Positions 45,950-57,970 are shown, counted from the first letter of the stretch. The stretch is 64,000 nt of DNA from Chiridota heheva (GCA_020152595.1 JAIGNY010001488.1:576501-640500); one strand, 5' to 3'. A program made the numbers and translations. The notes: generated by a model from the letters alone, not told the origin.

Positions 45950-47255
45950 ATATGGAGCCTATGCCATGTGGGACGTGGGGTGGGATGCCATGTAGAACAG
46001 GGTGGGATGCCATGTGGGATATATAGTGGAATGCCATGAGGGGCATAGGGTGGAATGCTATAGGATTGGATGTCATGTGGGACATGGGATGTCATGTTGG
46101 ACATGGGATGTCATGTGGGACATGAGGTGGAATGCCATGTGGGACATAGGGTGTCATGTGGGGCATGGGATGTGATGTGGGATGCCATGTGGGACATGGG
46201 ATGGGATACCACAAGTAACACAGAGTGTGATATAGGTTGGGATGCCATGTGTGACATAATGTAGGAGGCTATGTGGGACATAGGGTAGGAAGCTATGGGG
46301 ACATGGGATGTGATGCCATATGTGGGACAAAAAAGTACTAACATGTGGAACATAAGGTGGGATGTCATGTGGGACATCAGGTGGGAAGACACTGATGCAG
46401 GAATATAAGGTGGGATGACATGGAGAATGTAGGTAGAGATGCCATGTGGGACAAAGAGGGATGCCATGTGGGACATGGGAGGGATGCCATGTGGGACATA
46501 GGGAGGGATGCCATGTGAGACATAGGGAGGGATGCCATGTGGGACATAGGGAGGGATGCCATGTGAGACATAGGGATGGATGCCATGTGGGACATGATAG
46601 GATCCATGTGGGACATAGGGTGGGATGCCATGTGGCGGGTCATGGGGTGGGGTTCCACATGGGACATATAGTGTAATGGCATGTGGGACATGATGTAATG
46701 CCATGTGGGACATACTGTACATATATGGTGGAATGCCATGTGGGAAATATGGTGGAATGCCATGTGGGACATGGGGTGGGACGTCATTTGGGACATGATA
46801 TTAGATTCATGTAGGACACAGGGTGGGATGCCATGTGGGTCATAGGATGGGATGCCATGTGGGACATATGGTGAAATGTCATGTGGGACATATGGTGGAA
46901 TGCCATATGGTGGAATGCCATATGGTGGAATGCCATATGGTGGAATGCCATATGGTGGAATGCCATATGGTGGAATGCCATATGGTGGAATGCCATATGG
47001 TGGAATGCCATATGGTGGAATGCCATGTATGAGATATGGTAAAATGCCATGTAGGGGACATGGGATGCCATGTGAAACATGGGATGCCATGTGGAACATG
47101 CGATGCCATGTGGAACATGGGATGCCATGTGGAACGTGGGATGCCATGTGGAACGTGGGATGCCATGTGTAACATGCGATGCCATGTGAAACGTGGGATG
47201 CCATGTGGAAGGTGGGATGCCATGTGTAACATGGGATGCCATGTATTTAAACGAA
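45950..47255. repeat. Compound minisatellite, ATGCCATGTGGGACA motif
   Basis: Units of 19-24 bp are built on GGGATGCCATGTGGGACATA. The most regular 24-bp block is 46440-46640 (GGGAGGGATGCCATGTGGGA core), and a 19-bp block (GGGATGCCATGTGGAACAT) lies at 47060-47250. A 15-bp subarray is embedded at 46898-47028. The array is strongly strand-asymmetric (G on the plus strand). Its His/Met/Pro-rich open frames on the minus strand follow from the repeat. Confidence 0.93.
46898..47028. repeat. 15-bp perfect tandem subarray (about 9 copies)
   Basis: TGGAATGCCATATGG is repeated without visible change, indicating a very recent expansion inside the older compound array. Confidence 0.95.
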
Positions 47256-48672
47256 AGTATTCTACATTAAACATTGGGATGCCTTTTAAAAATGATGGAA
47301 CATGAGATTTTAAGCATAAAGTATTCTACAGTGAATATTTTCATTGGATTCAAGCATAAAGCATTTTACATTGATATATTTTCATTGGAACATGGGATAT
47401 GCCATGCATTTTACATTGGAACATGCATTCTACATTGAGAGGTATTCTACATTGATATATTTTTATTGAGATTTTAAGCATAAAGCATTCTAAATTCATA
47501 TACTTTCATTGAGATATAACATTGATTTTAAGCATTTTCATTGAGATTTTTTTACAATGAGATTTATAATTTTACATTTTAAAGCATTCTACATTGATAT
47601 ATTTTCATAAAGCATTCTACATTGATATTTTTCATTGAGATTTTAAGCATTCTACATGAGATTTAAGTTAAAGCATTTTACATGGAACATAGGATTTGCC
47701 ATATGTCATGCTTTCTGGCACCACTGTATTTAAACGGAAAGTATTCTACATTAACATTTTTGCATTGTGATTTTTTCTGCAGTAATAATTAATTTTATTA
47801 TGCATATAAATGACACATAATTTTCTTTTAAAAAATGATAAAAAAGCTTGATATATTTTCATTCCATTTATATATTTTCTGCATTTATTTTTTCATAGCT
47901 TTCATTGGGATTTTGGCACCACTATATTTTGAAATTGATATTTTAAACATAAAACATTTTAGATTGATATAATTTCATTGAGATTTTAAGCATAAAGTAT
48001 TCTACAGTGAATATTTTCATTGAGATTTTAAGCATAAAGTATGCTACAGTGAATATTTTCATTGAAATTTCAAGCATAAAGCATTTTACATTGATATATT
48101 TTCATTGAGATTTTAAGCATAAAGGCATTCTACATTAATCATTTTACATTGATATATTTTCATTAGGATTTTAAGCATAAAGCATTTTACATTGATATAT
48201 TTTCATTGAGATTTTAAGCATAAAGCATTGTACATTGATATAATTTCATTGAGATTTTAAGCATAAAGCATTCTACATTGATATATTTTCATTGAGATTT
48301 TAAACATAAAGCATTCAACATTGATATTTTTTCATTGAGATTTTAAGCATAAAGCATTCTACGTTGATATAATTTCATTAAGATTTTAAGCATAAAGCAA
48401 TCTACATTGATATATTTTCATTGAGATTTTAAGCATAAAGCATTCTACATTAATATAATTTCATTAAGATTTTAAGCATAAAGCATTCTACAATAATATA
48501 TTTTCATTGAGATTTTAAGCATAAAGCATTCTACATTGATATAATTTGATTAAGATTCTATGCATAAAGCATTGTACATTGATCTATTTTCATTGGGAGA
48601 TTTTAAGCATAAAGCATTCTACAATGATATTTTTTTATTGAGATTTTAAACGTAAAGCATTCTAGATATGCA
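47256..48672. repeat. 43-bp AT-rich tandem array
   Basis: The unit is ATTGAGATTTTAAGCATAAA, then GCATTCTACATTGATATATT and TTC (43 bp). It is regular from about 47930 to 48670 (some 17 copies) and degenerate and interrupted from 47256 to 47930. Isolated units recur at 48985-49070. Confidence 0.92.
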
Positions 48673-49590
48673 TAGTCCGCCCATACTAGTCTTTCATAAT
48701 GTTTATATTTAAGAGCGAAATGTGAAATTATTTTGTTGTTTTATTATATCATTATCTACTTTTCATGTTGTCATTCTGAAAATAGAAGAAAGAAGTGCGC
48801 ATTGCAATGATACCAGAAAGTTGTAGGGTGGGGGAGCAGACCCGAATCCTTAAAAAGCCTAGGTTTGGATCACTCTCCCGGATCAATAAATATTTTTAAT
48901 ATATATATTTTTCTTTAAAGATAAATTACTTTTTGGTTTTGTTCCCCTGCCTTTAATTTTGATAGCTTTCTGGCACCACATTGTTTTTGCATTGAGATTT
49001 TGTAACGAAAAGCATTCTAGATAGATGTATTTGCATTGAGATTTTAAACTTAAAACATTCTAGATGTGTACAATCCATCCTTAAAAGTCTTTCAGAATGT
49101 TTATATTTAAGAAAGAAGTGTACAAATTATTTTTGTTCTGTTTGCAATTCAATAAATTGCCATTATAATATATGTGTTTGCTTTTGGTGTGATTATTCTC
49201 CTAATTTTTCCCCAAATCCATGGGACATCCTTTTCACCTTCTCACTGTCAAGTGAAGAACTAATTGGTCACAAGGACTAATTTAAATCTCAATAAAGAAA
49301 GTAGAGGTTAGGCTGGGGTCCAAGTAGAACCACGTTTTTTTTTTTTTCTTTCTCCAAATGCTAGGGTTATTACAACTATTTATGTAACTCTCAAAGCGAA
49401 ATTGCAACAAGTGATACAAATTATTGTGTGATCTGAAGGGCAGTTTCTGAACAGGAAATCACCCATAGATAGGAAACGGGGGCTGACCACAAAAGTGGGG
49501 GACTGAAGTGTACTTCTTGGGTAATTGTTGCCAAAATTTATAATAATTGAAACAAAATTTCCAATAATTTTACCAAAATTTATAATAATT
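48673..49590. other. AT-rich DNA after the array
   Basis: Apart from stray 43-bp-type units at 48985-49070 and a T-run near 49340, nothing recognisable. CTTTCATAATGTTTATATTT at about 48690 recurs as CTTTCAGAATGTTTATATTT at 49091, so a larger segment (about 400 bp) is duplicated here. Confidence 0.5.
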
Positions 49591-49596
49591 TAACCA

Positions 49597-49895
49597 AATG
49601 TCCTTTCAATACTACCAATTTTAATTTTAAAATTTCCCAATTTGAACTAACTGGGGTAAAAAGCTCACAGCCGGAAAAGAGAAATCTGCTTAGGTTGCAG
49701 TTTCCTTGATTTGGGGCGAGGGGGGGAACGTCTGGCTTATTGCCAAATTCTTTCAAAGTTTCCGATAATTTTATGTGCAAGCTCTTTGATTTTAGCAAAT
49801 TTCCTTTCAATATTACCAGTTTTATGATCTTAATAATTTCTCAATTTTACCTCCCAACTGAGAATAAAGCATAGAACCGGGAAGGACAAATTTCA
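49597..49895. repeat. Diverged ~205-bp direct repeats left of the inverted-repeat element
   Basis: Segments at 49597-49695 (TCCTTTCAATACTACCAATT to GAAAAGAGAAAT) and 49800-49893 (TCCTTTCAATATTACCAGTT to GGAAGGACAAAT) are similar. A third copy (ATTTTACCTCCCAAACTAGA to GAAAAGGATAAAT) lies at about 51434-51485, on the other side of the element at 49928-51363. Confidence 0.6.
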
Positions 49896-49927
49896 AGATT
49901 TCTTGTAGACAGGTCAATATACCAACA

Positions 49928-51363
49928 GACCCCCAACAAATTCCAACATAAGGTCTGTCAACGGCTTTGGGGCCTATTGGATGTTGTGAGTGACAGAAAA
50001 AAGGTTTATCAAAATCTGACACCCAGAAATGGGTTAAAACTGGGTCGCGTCCACGATGTGAAAATCACAGACCGTGAAAACCCTGGCCTCCTTTCTTCAT
50101 CCCTGTGCCCCTGCGACCATGGGCCTCCTTTCTTCATCCCTGTGCCCCTGAGACCCCGGGCCGCGTTTTTTTCCTGCAGGCCAGAATTGCCATTACAGAT
50201 TTTTTTAGCCAATCATATACAAGAATGACGATGACGTAATTAAATATGAATATTCATATCAACTTATGACAAAATAATTTGGGACTTAGTAATTCCATGA
50301 CTGCGAGTGAATAAGATTACTTTGCCGGAAAACAATGGAAAAAACCTGACACTACAGATATGGCACAATCTAAAATGTGCTACGAAGCGAATCCTCCTTT
50401 GAATATCGAGGAAGTAGTTAACAATATCTCGGTAAGTGGTCTTCTGAGTGAAGTTCTAACACTCGCTCCTTGTATGAAAATTAAGACATACTTTATAAAG
50501 TAGTAGTTAAGCGTCTTTTTCTTGCATTATCACTTTCCCTTGACACGTGTTGTAGGTACGGAGTTTTTGGTTAGTGGGTAAAAATCAAGGTTATTCGCAG
50601 TGCTGGCTTGAGATACTGTGTGGATATTAGCAGGGCTGCCCTGCGAATAATCACTTCAAAAAATCAAAGTTGTATAGCGATAGTTCTCACGTTGTATACG
50701 TAGATCTTCAAGCTGCTGTACATGCGTGAGATAATTTGCACTAGTTGTAGGTATGCATAGGCCTAGTACGAGTTCATGCCCAAATAGACTTTTGTTTAAG
50801 TTGTTGGTGAGTTTTATCCTTTTTGAACATTTTTCTTTAAGTCCCGATTTTCCTTTTTGGACGAAGTGCGTAGTCGTAGTGAGTTAGATATCTTCTTTGA
50901 CTCAATTCTTTTTTTAAATGTTTAATATTTATTTTCAAAAGTTGTAGAGCCTTAGTTTCAAGAATATATGAAACAACATATGCGTGATAAACTTGTAAAT
51001 ATAGTTAATTGTACATGTATAAAGACACATTATTGAAATATCTAAAAAGTCCTGATTTTCCCTTTCGGACGGATTTTGTCAGACGATATGTCATAAGTTG
51101 TATATGAATATTCATATCTAATTGCGTCATCGTCATTCTTGTATATGATTGGCTGAAAAAATCTGTAATGGCAATTCTGGCCTGCAGAAAAAAAAGACGC
51201 CCCCGGTCCCCCTTTCTTTGGATCGGCGGCGGCCATCTTGGATGTGACCCAGTTTTAACCCACTTTCGGGGATCAGAAATTGATGACTTTTCTGTCACTC
51301 AGAGCATCCAGTAGGTCCCAAAACCAATACAAAAAAAACTTTTCTTCGAATTTGTTGGGGGTT
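49928..51363. mobile_element. 1.4-kb element with ~340/300-bp terminal inverted repeats
   Basis: The left arm 49928-50275 and right arm about 51060-51363 pair in long blocks: ACCCCCAACAAATTC at the ends, GGATGNTNTGAGTGACAGAA, GGGTTAAAACTGGGTC, CTGCAGGCCAGAATTGCCAT, TTACAGATTTTTT, AGCCAATCATATACAAGAAT and GACGATGACG. The interior (about 780 bp) has no transposase but holds an exon-like open segment at 50360-50431. A third copy of a short inner sequence (GTCCCGATTTTCCTTTTTGG at about 50841) repeats the inner edge of the right arm. It is probably a non-autonomous foldback DNA transposon. Confidence 0.8.
50360..50431 (+). CDS. Candidate first exon (24 codons) inside the inverted-repeat element
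   Basis: ATG GCA CAA opens a 24-codon frame (MAQSKMCYEANPPLNIEEVV plus NNIS) that ends exactly at a consensus donor TCG|GTAAGT. No downstream partner exon could be identified within the element or beyond. It could be the 5' exon of a deleted transposase or a captured host exon, or chance. Unsupported by homology. Confidence 0.3.
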
Positions 51364-52255
51364 CGGGGTTTTTTCTCTCATAAATTCACCTGCTTATTGT
51401 CAAATTCGTCCAAACTTTCCATTAATCTTAACCAATTTTACCTCCCAAACTAGAAGTAAGGCATTCAACTGAAAAGGATAAATCCTCTCGCAGTCTCAAG
51501 TAGCAGTTTCCCCATTTCTCAGGAAAATTTCGGGACTTGTTTGTCAATGTTTATTTGATGTCGTCGTTTAATCCAATATTTTACATTCCAGTAAAAAGAG
51601 TCTAATAGCGTGCCTTTATAGTTCATTTTCAACAGCGGCACTTTTGTCATTTTTCGGAAAAGTGGGAGGGCACGCGCTTCCGCCCCGTTCCTACACCTAC
51701 GACTGGGATGGGGAACATATGCATATGACTTGGGAAGTTTCCTACGAGGTTGTGCCCAATTTTGAAAGCTTGCTACACCGCTAGTTCCTGCGTCAACGGA
51801 CTGAAAAAAATAATGATAAATATTTCCTAGTGTTTTCGTTAGTGAAAATATGCATTTATTTATTCGTTATAATCCGATAATGAGTTATTTCCGAAGAAAT
51901 TTTTCTTCTTCTATCTCTCTGTCTTATAAAGAGTTAAAAACAATCGTTTTTTAAAGCCATGATTTAGCATTTTGTTAGTAAGAGATTATAAACCAGGCCT
52001 TACCGCTAGATCAGTCCGACCTTTAACATTCTCTCTGGCCCTTATACTGCTCCTTTACACAGTTACATTACTGTCATTTCTCTACGTGTTTTTCTTGTTT
52101 TAACTTCAGCACGTGGTCGTACGACGCGGGTGGAGGTGGGGCGCCGTCCCGGTCGGCCTGACCTTACTTGGGCAGGGACGTGAATTGTCACGATCGGATG
52201 TACTACGTAAATCAGTGATTTATCGGAATCATGCCCAACTCGGCTATAGATATCG
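51364..52255. other. Intergenic DNA
   Basis: No gene was recognised. GC content rises around 52110-52180 (GCGGGTGGAGGTGGGGCGCC), where open frames on both strands have no family resemblance. Confidence 0.45.
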
Positions 52256-52578
52256 AAGTCATTATGCCCTCCCGACTCGGCTTGATGCTGACAATATAAT
52301 ACTTGGTCACCGACCTTAGTCGGGCAGATATGTAAAATTTTGTATAGCATAGTATAGCAAGGTTTAACGTCCTGAAAGGATACAGTGCTAAACATTATAT
52401 CAAGACGGCCACCGCCTTTGATAACCAGTTGTGAACTCGATCACTGGTTGCAGACCCACCGGGATTCGGGCCCGGGACGTGCGAGTGGGAGGACAAAGAT
52501 AGAATAGTGGTGTCCTCCCGACTCGGCATGATGCTGGTCACATGATATTCGGGTCAACATTCTTAATCAGGCAGTGAA
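52256..52578 (-). mobile_element. tRNA-related SINE, minus strand, flanked by a ~67-bp direct repeat
   Basis: On the minus strand, about 52495 to 52340 reads GTCCCGGGCCCGAATCCCGG (B-box-like), GTGGGTCTGCAACCAGTGA, CACAACTGGTTATCAAAGGC, GGTGGCCGTCTTGATATAAT and CAGGACGTTAAACCTTG. It is the better-preserved sibling of the copy at 20030. Segments 52262-52326 and 52508-52572 (CCTCCCGACTCGGCNTGATG and onward) are direct repeats with about 80% identity around it. Confidence 0.7.
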
Positions 52579-54806
52579 CAATATTGGATAAAGTGGCGTA
52601 GCCAGCTTCTAAAAAGGGACCGTGAATTTTGATCATTTCAACGTCCAAAAAGTGGGGCGTGGGAACCAGTACCTTCTCCACCTGATAACGTAACTTTTAT
52701 ACTGGCTGATTGGTGTTAGATTTAGGGTCTACCAGTGATTTTTGCAAGAAAAATTGTGATAAGAAAAATGTGTCGGGAACTATACCAGCAAAATATCTAA
52801 ATATGTAGGATTTAGGTAACGTTTTTCTTTGCTATCCACGTGTTTTTGACCCTCAGTTTCTCAGTTTTTTTTATCCAAATACAGGAATATGTCTAATAAT
52901 ATTTTTCCCGAACTTTTCATGGGAAATTTTTCCTCTACCTGTTAAGAAATGGTAATCCAAATGCTTATCATAGTTGATTTAAAGGTTATTTGTCTTGATT
53001 TATTCCAAAGGGATACTGATTGGCTTATCAATGTAGGTACATTGTGTTTTGACCAATCAAAGCACACGAATTAAAATCTATTTACCTCCACATAAGAGAC
53101 AATAACTGGCCTTCGAATGTCAGAATTACAGAATTTCCTTGTTCTCTTGAAAAAATTTTTTGCCACGTCTGTGTCTTGATTTAAAGCTATGCAGCCAGGG
53201 GAGTAGCGAGCCTGTCGGATTGGGCGGGGAAGTCCTTCTAGCATATTTTATGGATCTTTTAACCATTTTACCATTACATTATACTCTTTTTGTGTGTGTA
53301 GGGGTAGGAGTGTGGGGAGGGAGGGGTGAGGTTGTCGTTATACCCTGTCGACTCCCTGGCTACACACATGCAGGGCCGTCAAAAATAAGAAATCTTCAGC
53401 GCACCCGGGTGCTTTGCCCCAAACACCACCAGTTCGCCCGATTTTTCTCAATTTTCAGGAGAAATTTCTTCCGTGCCTGTTTATACTGTTAAGCTTATCT
53501 CACAGTCTTAGTAGATTTTATCGTTAGAATATTTGCTTTCTTCATCAATTATTTTGTTTGTGTTTGCGGCATTCAAAGTAAAATTTGAAGGACTTTACCC
53601 CACGTTATTCAGAAGGGGAGGGGAGGGGGTGACTGTTTGCCCGACTTGAAAACCTACAAAAAAACGTTTTGAATATATGAATAAACATTTTGTAAACATG
53701 ATTTCAGCAGAGGCCTAACCACAGTTTTTTGCTTGGGAGGGAGGCGGGGGCGAGGGGAGGGGTGCACAGTAGTCGAGGTGAGAAATAGGATCCATAAGCT
53801 GAACGGAAGCATATTGCGCGTGTAGCTGATACGAACGCAGTTTCTATCATTTTCTTTAAGCAAACGCCTAGAAAAAATTAACGTCATATTGTGAGTTGGC
53901 AGAAACTTGAAAATCCAGGTCACATTCAAAACTTAATTTGGTAGAATATTGAAGTCACACGAATATCATTGAACTATGTTCTATACCCCGTAATTACGCC
54001 AAAACAATTTAATCGCAAACAACTCTTACAGTGTCTTCATTGGTGAAAAGTGGATTTATCAATTTGTTTTAAAGCGAGTTCTTCGTGAAACAATACAGAA
54101 ACAAAATTTCAAGTTTATAAACAATAAAACAACTTTCGCTCTGGAAGTCGTAATTTGGTATGTTTAGTTGTCATTAATTTTGGTTGTCATTCGGTGGATA
54201 TTTGAAAGATATTATACATTTATTACTTTCTGATAGTATCTGCTGGTTGCGTTGTACTTATTATTTTTTACAATGTTGATCGGTTTGCACGAACGTAGTT
54301 GTTATCAGGTTTTTAAGGCGTACATATGTTTACAAATTTAATATCATTATCTTGTAATTGCTCTTTTGCAGCTTATTTATTAATATTCTAATTTTAAAGG
54401 GGGTGGGGTGTTACATTTAGACGATTGTTCAATTGACATGTGTTTATTTCACCTGTTTGGAGACGTTTTTAAAAAAGTCTGAAGACCTTCAATTGACCCT
54501 AAAATTACCTTTGATAATTTTATAGCTTCTTTAAACTTTTACTTATCAGAGGTACTGTATATACCATGCATTTCTTCTTTTATATAATTATTCAACCTTG
54601 ACGAACTCCGCTTATCTAAATGTGTCGTTTCTATTGTTTTATGTCAATATATTTTACAAGCCTTCCAAAGTTCATCTGGAGTTCTTATTTTATGCCTCAA
54701 GCATTCAAGGTCCCCAGCTATAGCGCAACAATGTGTTTTAGTGTACTTTGTTTGTTGTACTATATACCGTTTCATATTCGTATTGCTGCAGAGATAACCA
54801 TTGTAT
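52579..54806. other. Intergenic DNA
   Basis: No gene is recognisable. G-rich low-complexity patches lie at 53290-53340, 53615-53635 and 53740-53765. An LRR-like phrase (LDELRLSKC) can be read at about 54598-54630 and might belong to the decayed receptor downstream, but this is weak. Confidence 0.45.
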
Positions 54807-54810
54807 TTAA

Positions 54811-55358
54811 AGGATTAGTTCAGGGATCAAGCAAGTTTATCGAATATGAAAGAGAACTTCAAACGAAACAAAATAAAAAGCATTCAACAAATTTCCGTTA
54901 AGGAGTTTAAGTTTAAAGTTTTTATTATTTCTGTAGAAACGACTGAAATCAGACTAGTTGATATAGCCTCAGATTCCTCAAAGTCTTTATGTTTTGTATC
55001 ATATTTTGTCCTGCGATTTTGTGGTTTAAAAACTATGGGATATATCAAAAAAGTAGTAAAACTGAATGTAGGAAAGGTATCTATAATATACCACCTAAAT
55101 AAAGTTTGAGAGAAAATAATTTAAATAGTGATTCTTTTTTAGTAGACTTTCTATAAAATGCATAAAGAACTTAAAAAATTTGAGGCTGTGACATCACAAC
55201 TAGTCTGATTTCAATCGTTTCTATACAAATTAAACCAAACTTTAAACTTGAATATCTCCTTAACGGAATAAGATTTTGCAATGGTTTCTGCACCATTTTG
55301 TTTCTTTTGAAGTTCTCTTTTATATAAGATAAACTTGCTTGACCATTAAACTAATCCT
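54811..55358. mobile_element. TTAA-flanked palindromic MITE (548 bp), AGGATTAG family
   Basis: TTAA at 54807-54810 and 55359-55362 bracket AGGATTAGTTCAGGGATCAA and its inverse ending TTAAACTAATCCT. The arms pair over about 170 bp, including GAGAACTTCAAACGAAACAA and CGACTGAAATCAGACTAGTT. A lone arm of this family lies at 19696-19875. Open frames here are not genes. Confidence 0.88.
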
Positions 55359-55549
55359 TTAATCTAATAGTATCATTATTTGTGATTATAAATCGTGCAA
55401 CATTTCGGAGATGCCAAAAAATATATCCGATACTATACAAAGTGTAAAAGTATATATCATCAGCTTATTTTGACAATTTTGCGTACCAGTCTTGGAAACC
55501 ACTTGAGAGTATATCCATATTATCGAGGTAAACAATATTTCTCTCGAGG

Positions 55550-56665
55550 AGTGACTGATTTGACTGTAAAAAATGATGTGCACATTCCACCCATGATAAA
55601 CACTGTCTTTATTCGACGATAATTTGTTTGACATGCCCAATATCACTCTCATCAACTTGGAGTACTTGACTATTATAGTGACTACACTCAAGCTAAGTGA
55701 TAACCAAATACAATACTTAGGTGCCAAGAGTTTCGAGCATAACAAGAAATTAGTCAGAATTACATTATTAGGCAATAAGATCAGATTCATCCATGAAGAT
55801 GTTTTTTTTATGGATTGTCAAGTTTACTTGACTTTAATAGATTTGAATGATTTAATGTAATTACCACACTGCATGTGGATGTGTTTAAAAGCTTAATATC
55901 ACTTCAAAAAATGACATATTCTTTAGCACAGGAAACTTCTTTGTTCACTGCTGTAGTTTGCAACAGATATTTTACGAGAAATACCTAGATTCTGTTTTAA
56001 GAATAATAGTGCATTAATCGCGCTTAACTTTGAGGCAAATGAAATTGTGTTTGTGCAGACTGACGCATTTCATGATGTGAAAATAATGGAAAGGCTCTCT
56101 CTGATAACAATGATATCAGACACCTACCAGTAAACTTGTTTATGAATTTACCAGCTGGACTACAATTGTACCTCCGTTTTAATCTACTAAATTGTGATTG
56201 TCTTGTACTTCCCTTTACAACTGGCTTCTGTATCAGTCCACAAAGGCCGACAGTTTTCCAACTTGCCACTCCCCTCTGCGTTTTCAAAATCTTTCACTCG
56301 CTGGGGGGAGGTGAGGTTTCAAATCAAAGATATTCCATGCCACACGATTCCTCCATAATTCGCAGATAACAATTTCTACGGACAAAAGTGAAGGAGATTT
56401 TCATGACCATTACCTATGCCACTCTGATTGCATGTGTCTTGTTTTGTCCAATTGCCTTATGCATTTTGCAGCTTTGTATTCATTATTTTCGGAAAGGGTA
56501 GGTCGAGGTAGAATCGAAAGCAATACACCGTGTGAGCTACCCCGGTTTCAATAGTATGGCACGCTATATATTGTCTGGAATCTGCCAAACACTGAGTCGT
56601 ACGCCGGGAACAACCATGGTACTGCAATCGAATCAAGGATCTAAAAAGGAAAACACTTAAAGCCA
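55550..56665 (+). pseudogene. Decayed leucine-rich-repeat receptor gene (LRRs, LRR-CT, transmembrane)
   Basis: Pieces in shifting frames form one protein in order. First come LRRs (VTTLKLSDNQIQYLGAKSFE, then KLVRITLLGNKIRFIHEDVF at 55674-55810; ALIALNFEANEIVFVQTDAF, then MERLSL at 56012-56100; RHLPVNLFMNLPAGLQLYL at about 56118-56170). Next is a C-terminal cap with the cysteine pattern LLNCDCLVL (56188-56214) and further cysteines. A hydrophobic membrane segment (TLIACVLFCPIALCILQLCI, about 56415-56474) and a short polar tail follow. Stops lie at 56367 and 56487, with several frameshifts. The single-exon layout is like invertebrate Toll-like receptors, but no TIR domain could be read downstream. 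Confidence 0.72.
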
Positions 56666-57423
56666 AGAGGATGTGGCGGCGTGAAAATATGACGTTGGTT
56701 TCCGTTCATATTTAAACATGGTACTTATAGTGCATAGATGCAGATTGTCTTCTGTTCAATTGTCATCTTTGTAACAAAAGAGATCAACGGAAGCTCTACA
56801 CTTTGTTTTGTCTTAAACCTGCACCACGTCATGAGGATTCCGCTCAATTGGCCTTATAATTCAGGCAATTTTTTACTGACAAGATAATAAAGATTGAACA
56901 AATGCCTGATGCTGAAGCGGTAACTAAACCTAATGTAATTTGCCGAAATGGTCTTGGTATTTATTGGTGTTTACTGGTATCTTCGAAATGTTGCACGATG
57001 TGAAATCACACAAAATTCTACTCTCTTTGAACACAATGACTATTTCCGCAGCAATACGAATATCCAACGGTGCTTAGTACAACAAACTAAGGGCACCTAT
57101 AACGCATTGTTGTTCTATTACTGGAGGGTTTGAGGCATAACCTAAGATTCCCAAGAAGGTATTGGTTTGAAACAAAACTTGAATTCCTTCTCGCTATAAG
57201 GAAATATTGTCTGAATGTATCACCGTGAATTCCTGGATAACTTAAACATCTAGTAAGAGTTGTAATAATGATACTTTGGTTTTCAGCACACGAAGTAACG
57301 ATCAAACTGTTTCTCCGAAGATTCAAAACTACATTAGCTGTAGTCCACATATAAGAGGGAGTCACTTCAAAATGTTTAGAATCTTATGCGTCTGTGATGT
57401 ATTACAATATTGTCGTATATAAG
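56666..57423. other. Sequence downstream of the LRR pseudogene
   Basis: Possibly decayed remainder of the receptor's cytoplasmic part, but no motif was recognised. Short open frames on both strands show no family signature. Confidence 0.4.
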
Positions 57424-57427
57424 TTAA

Positions 57428-57970
57428 AGATATATTCCCATGTTTTTCTGTAACCTTTCATTAGAAAGAGAAACATTTTAAAACAATATAGTACAAAATT
57501 ATTTTGATATGTTATTCCTACCAAGAGATATTCAAACTTTAAAGTTCACAAAAATTGCCAATAAACAAATAGGAAAAGGCACAGCAACATATTCTCCTAC
57601 AATGTTTATGTATTTCATTAAAATCTATCAACCTGCTAGAAAAATTAATTGATGAAAGTTAGGTATTTATATACATTGCCATACTGTATACCCTACTTTA
57701 ATAAGTTTTGGAAAATTGTTTCTAATCATACAGTAACAACCATTTACCCTTCAAAGAAATACATAAACATTTGCAGTGGATTTGCCTGTATGACATCATC
57801 AAACCCGACTTTATCATACTGTCCAAATTCTTTTAAAAGCAATTGGGAAATCTTTAAAAATTCATATCTCCTGAACGGAATATAATATCAACCTAATATT
57901 TTTGTAGCAAATTCGTTCTAAAAGTATGCTATTTCAAGTAAAATTTACAAAAAACCATAGGAATATTCCT
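57428..57970. mobile_element. TTAA-flanked palindromic MITE (543 bp), AGGAATATTCC family
   Basis: TTAA at 57424-57427 and 57971-57974 bracket AGATATATTCCCATG and the inverse CCATAGGAATATTCCT. Inner arm blocks also pair (CTACCAAGAGATATTC against CATATCTCCTGAACGG). It is related to 20854-21372 and 34162-35115, and is diverged. Confidence 0.72.

Noticed and set aside
46111..47274. His/Met/Pro-rich open frames on the minus strand as a metal-binding protein
   Set aside because: They are translations of the ATGCCATGTGGGACA minisatellite in several frames, with no conserved frame.
54620..55109. Open frames at 54620-54901 and 54846-55109 as genes
   Set aside because: They fall largely within the left arm and interior of the palindromic MITE and have no family resemblance.
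56700..57365. TIR signalling domain after the LRR pseudogene
   Set aside because: A few LHH-like residues can be read, but no ordered TIR boxes were found in any frame.
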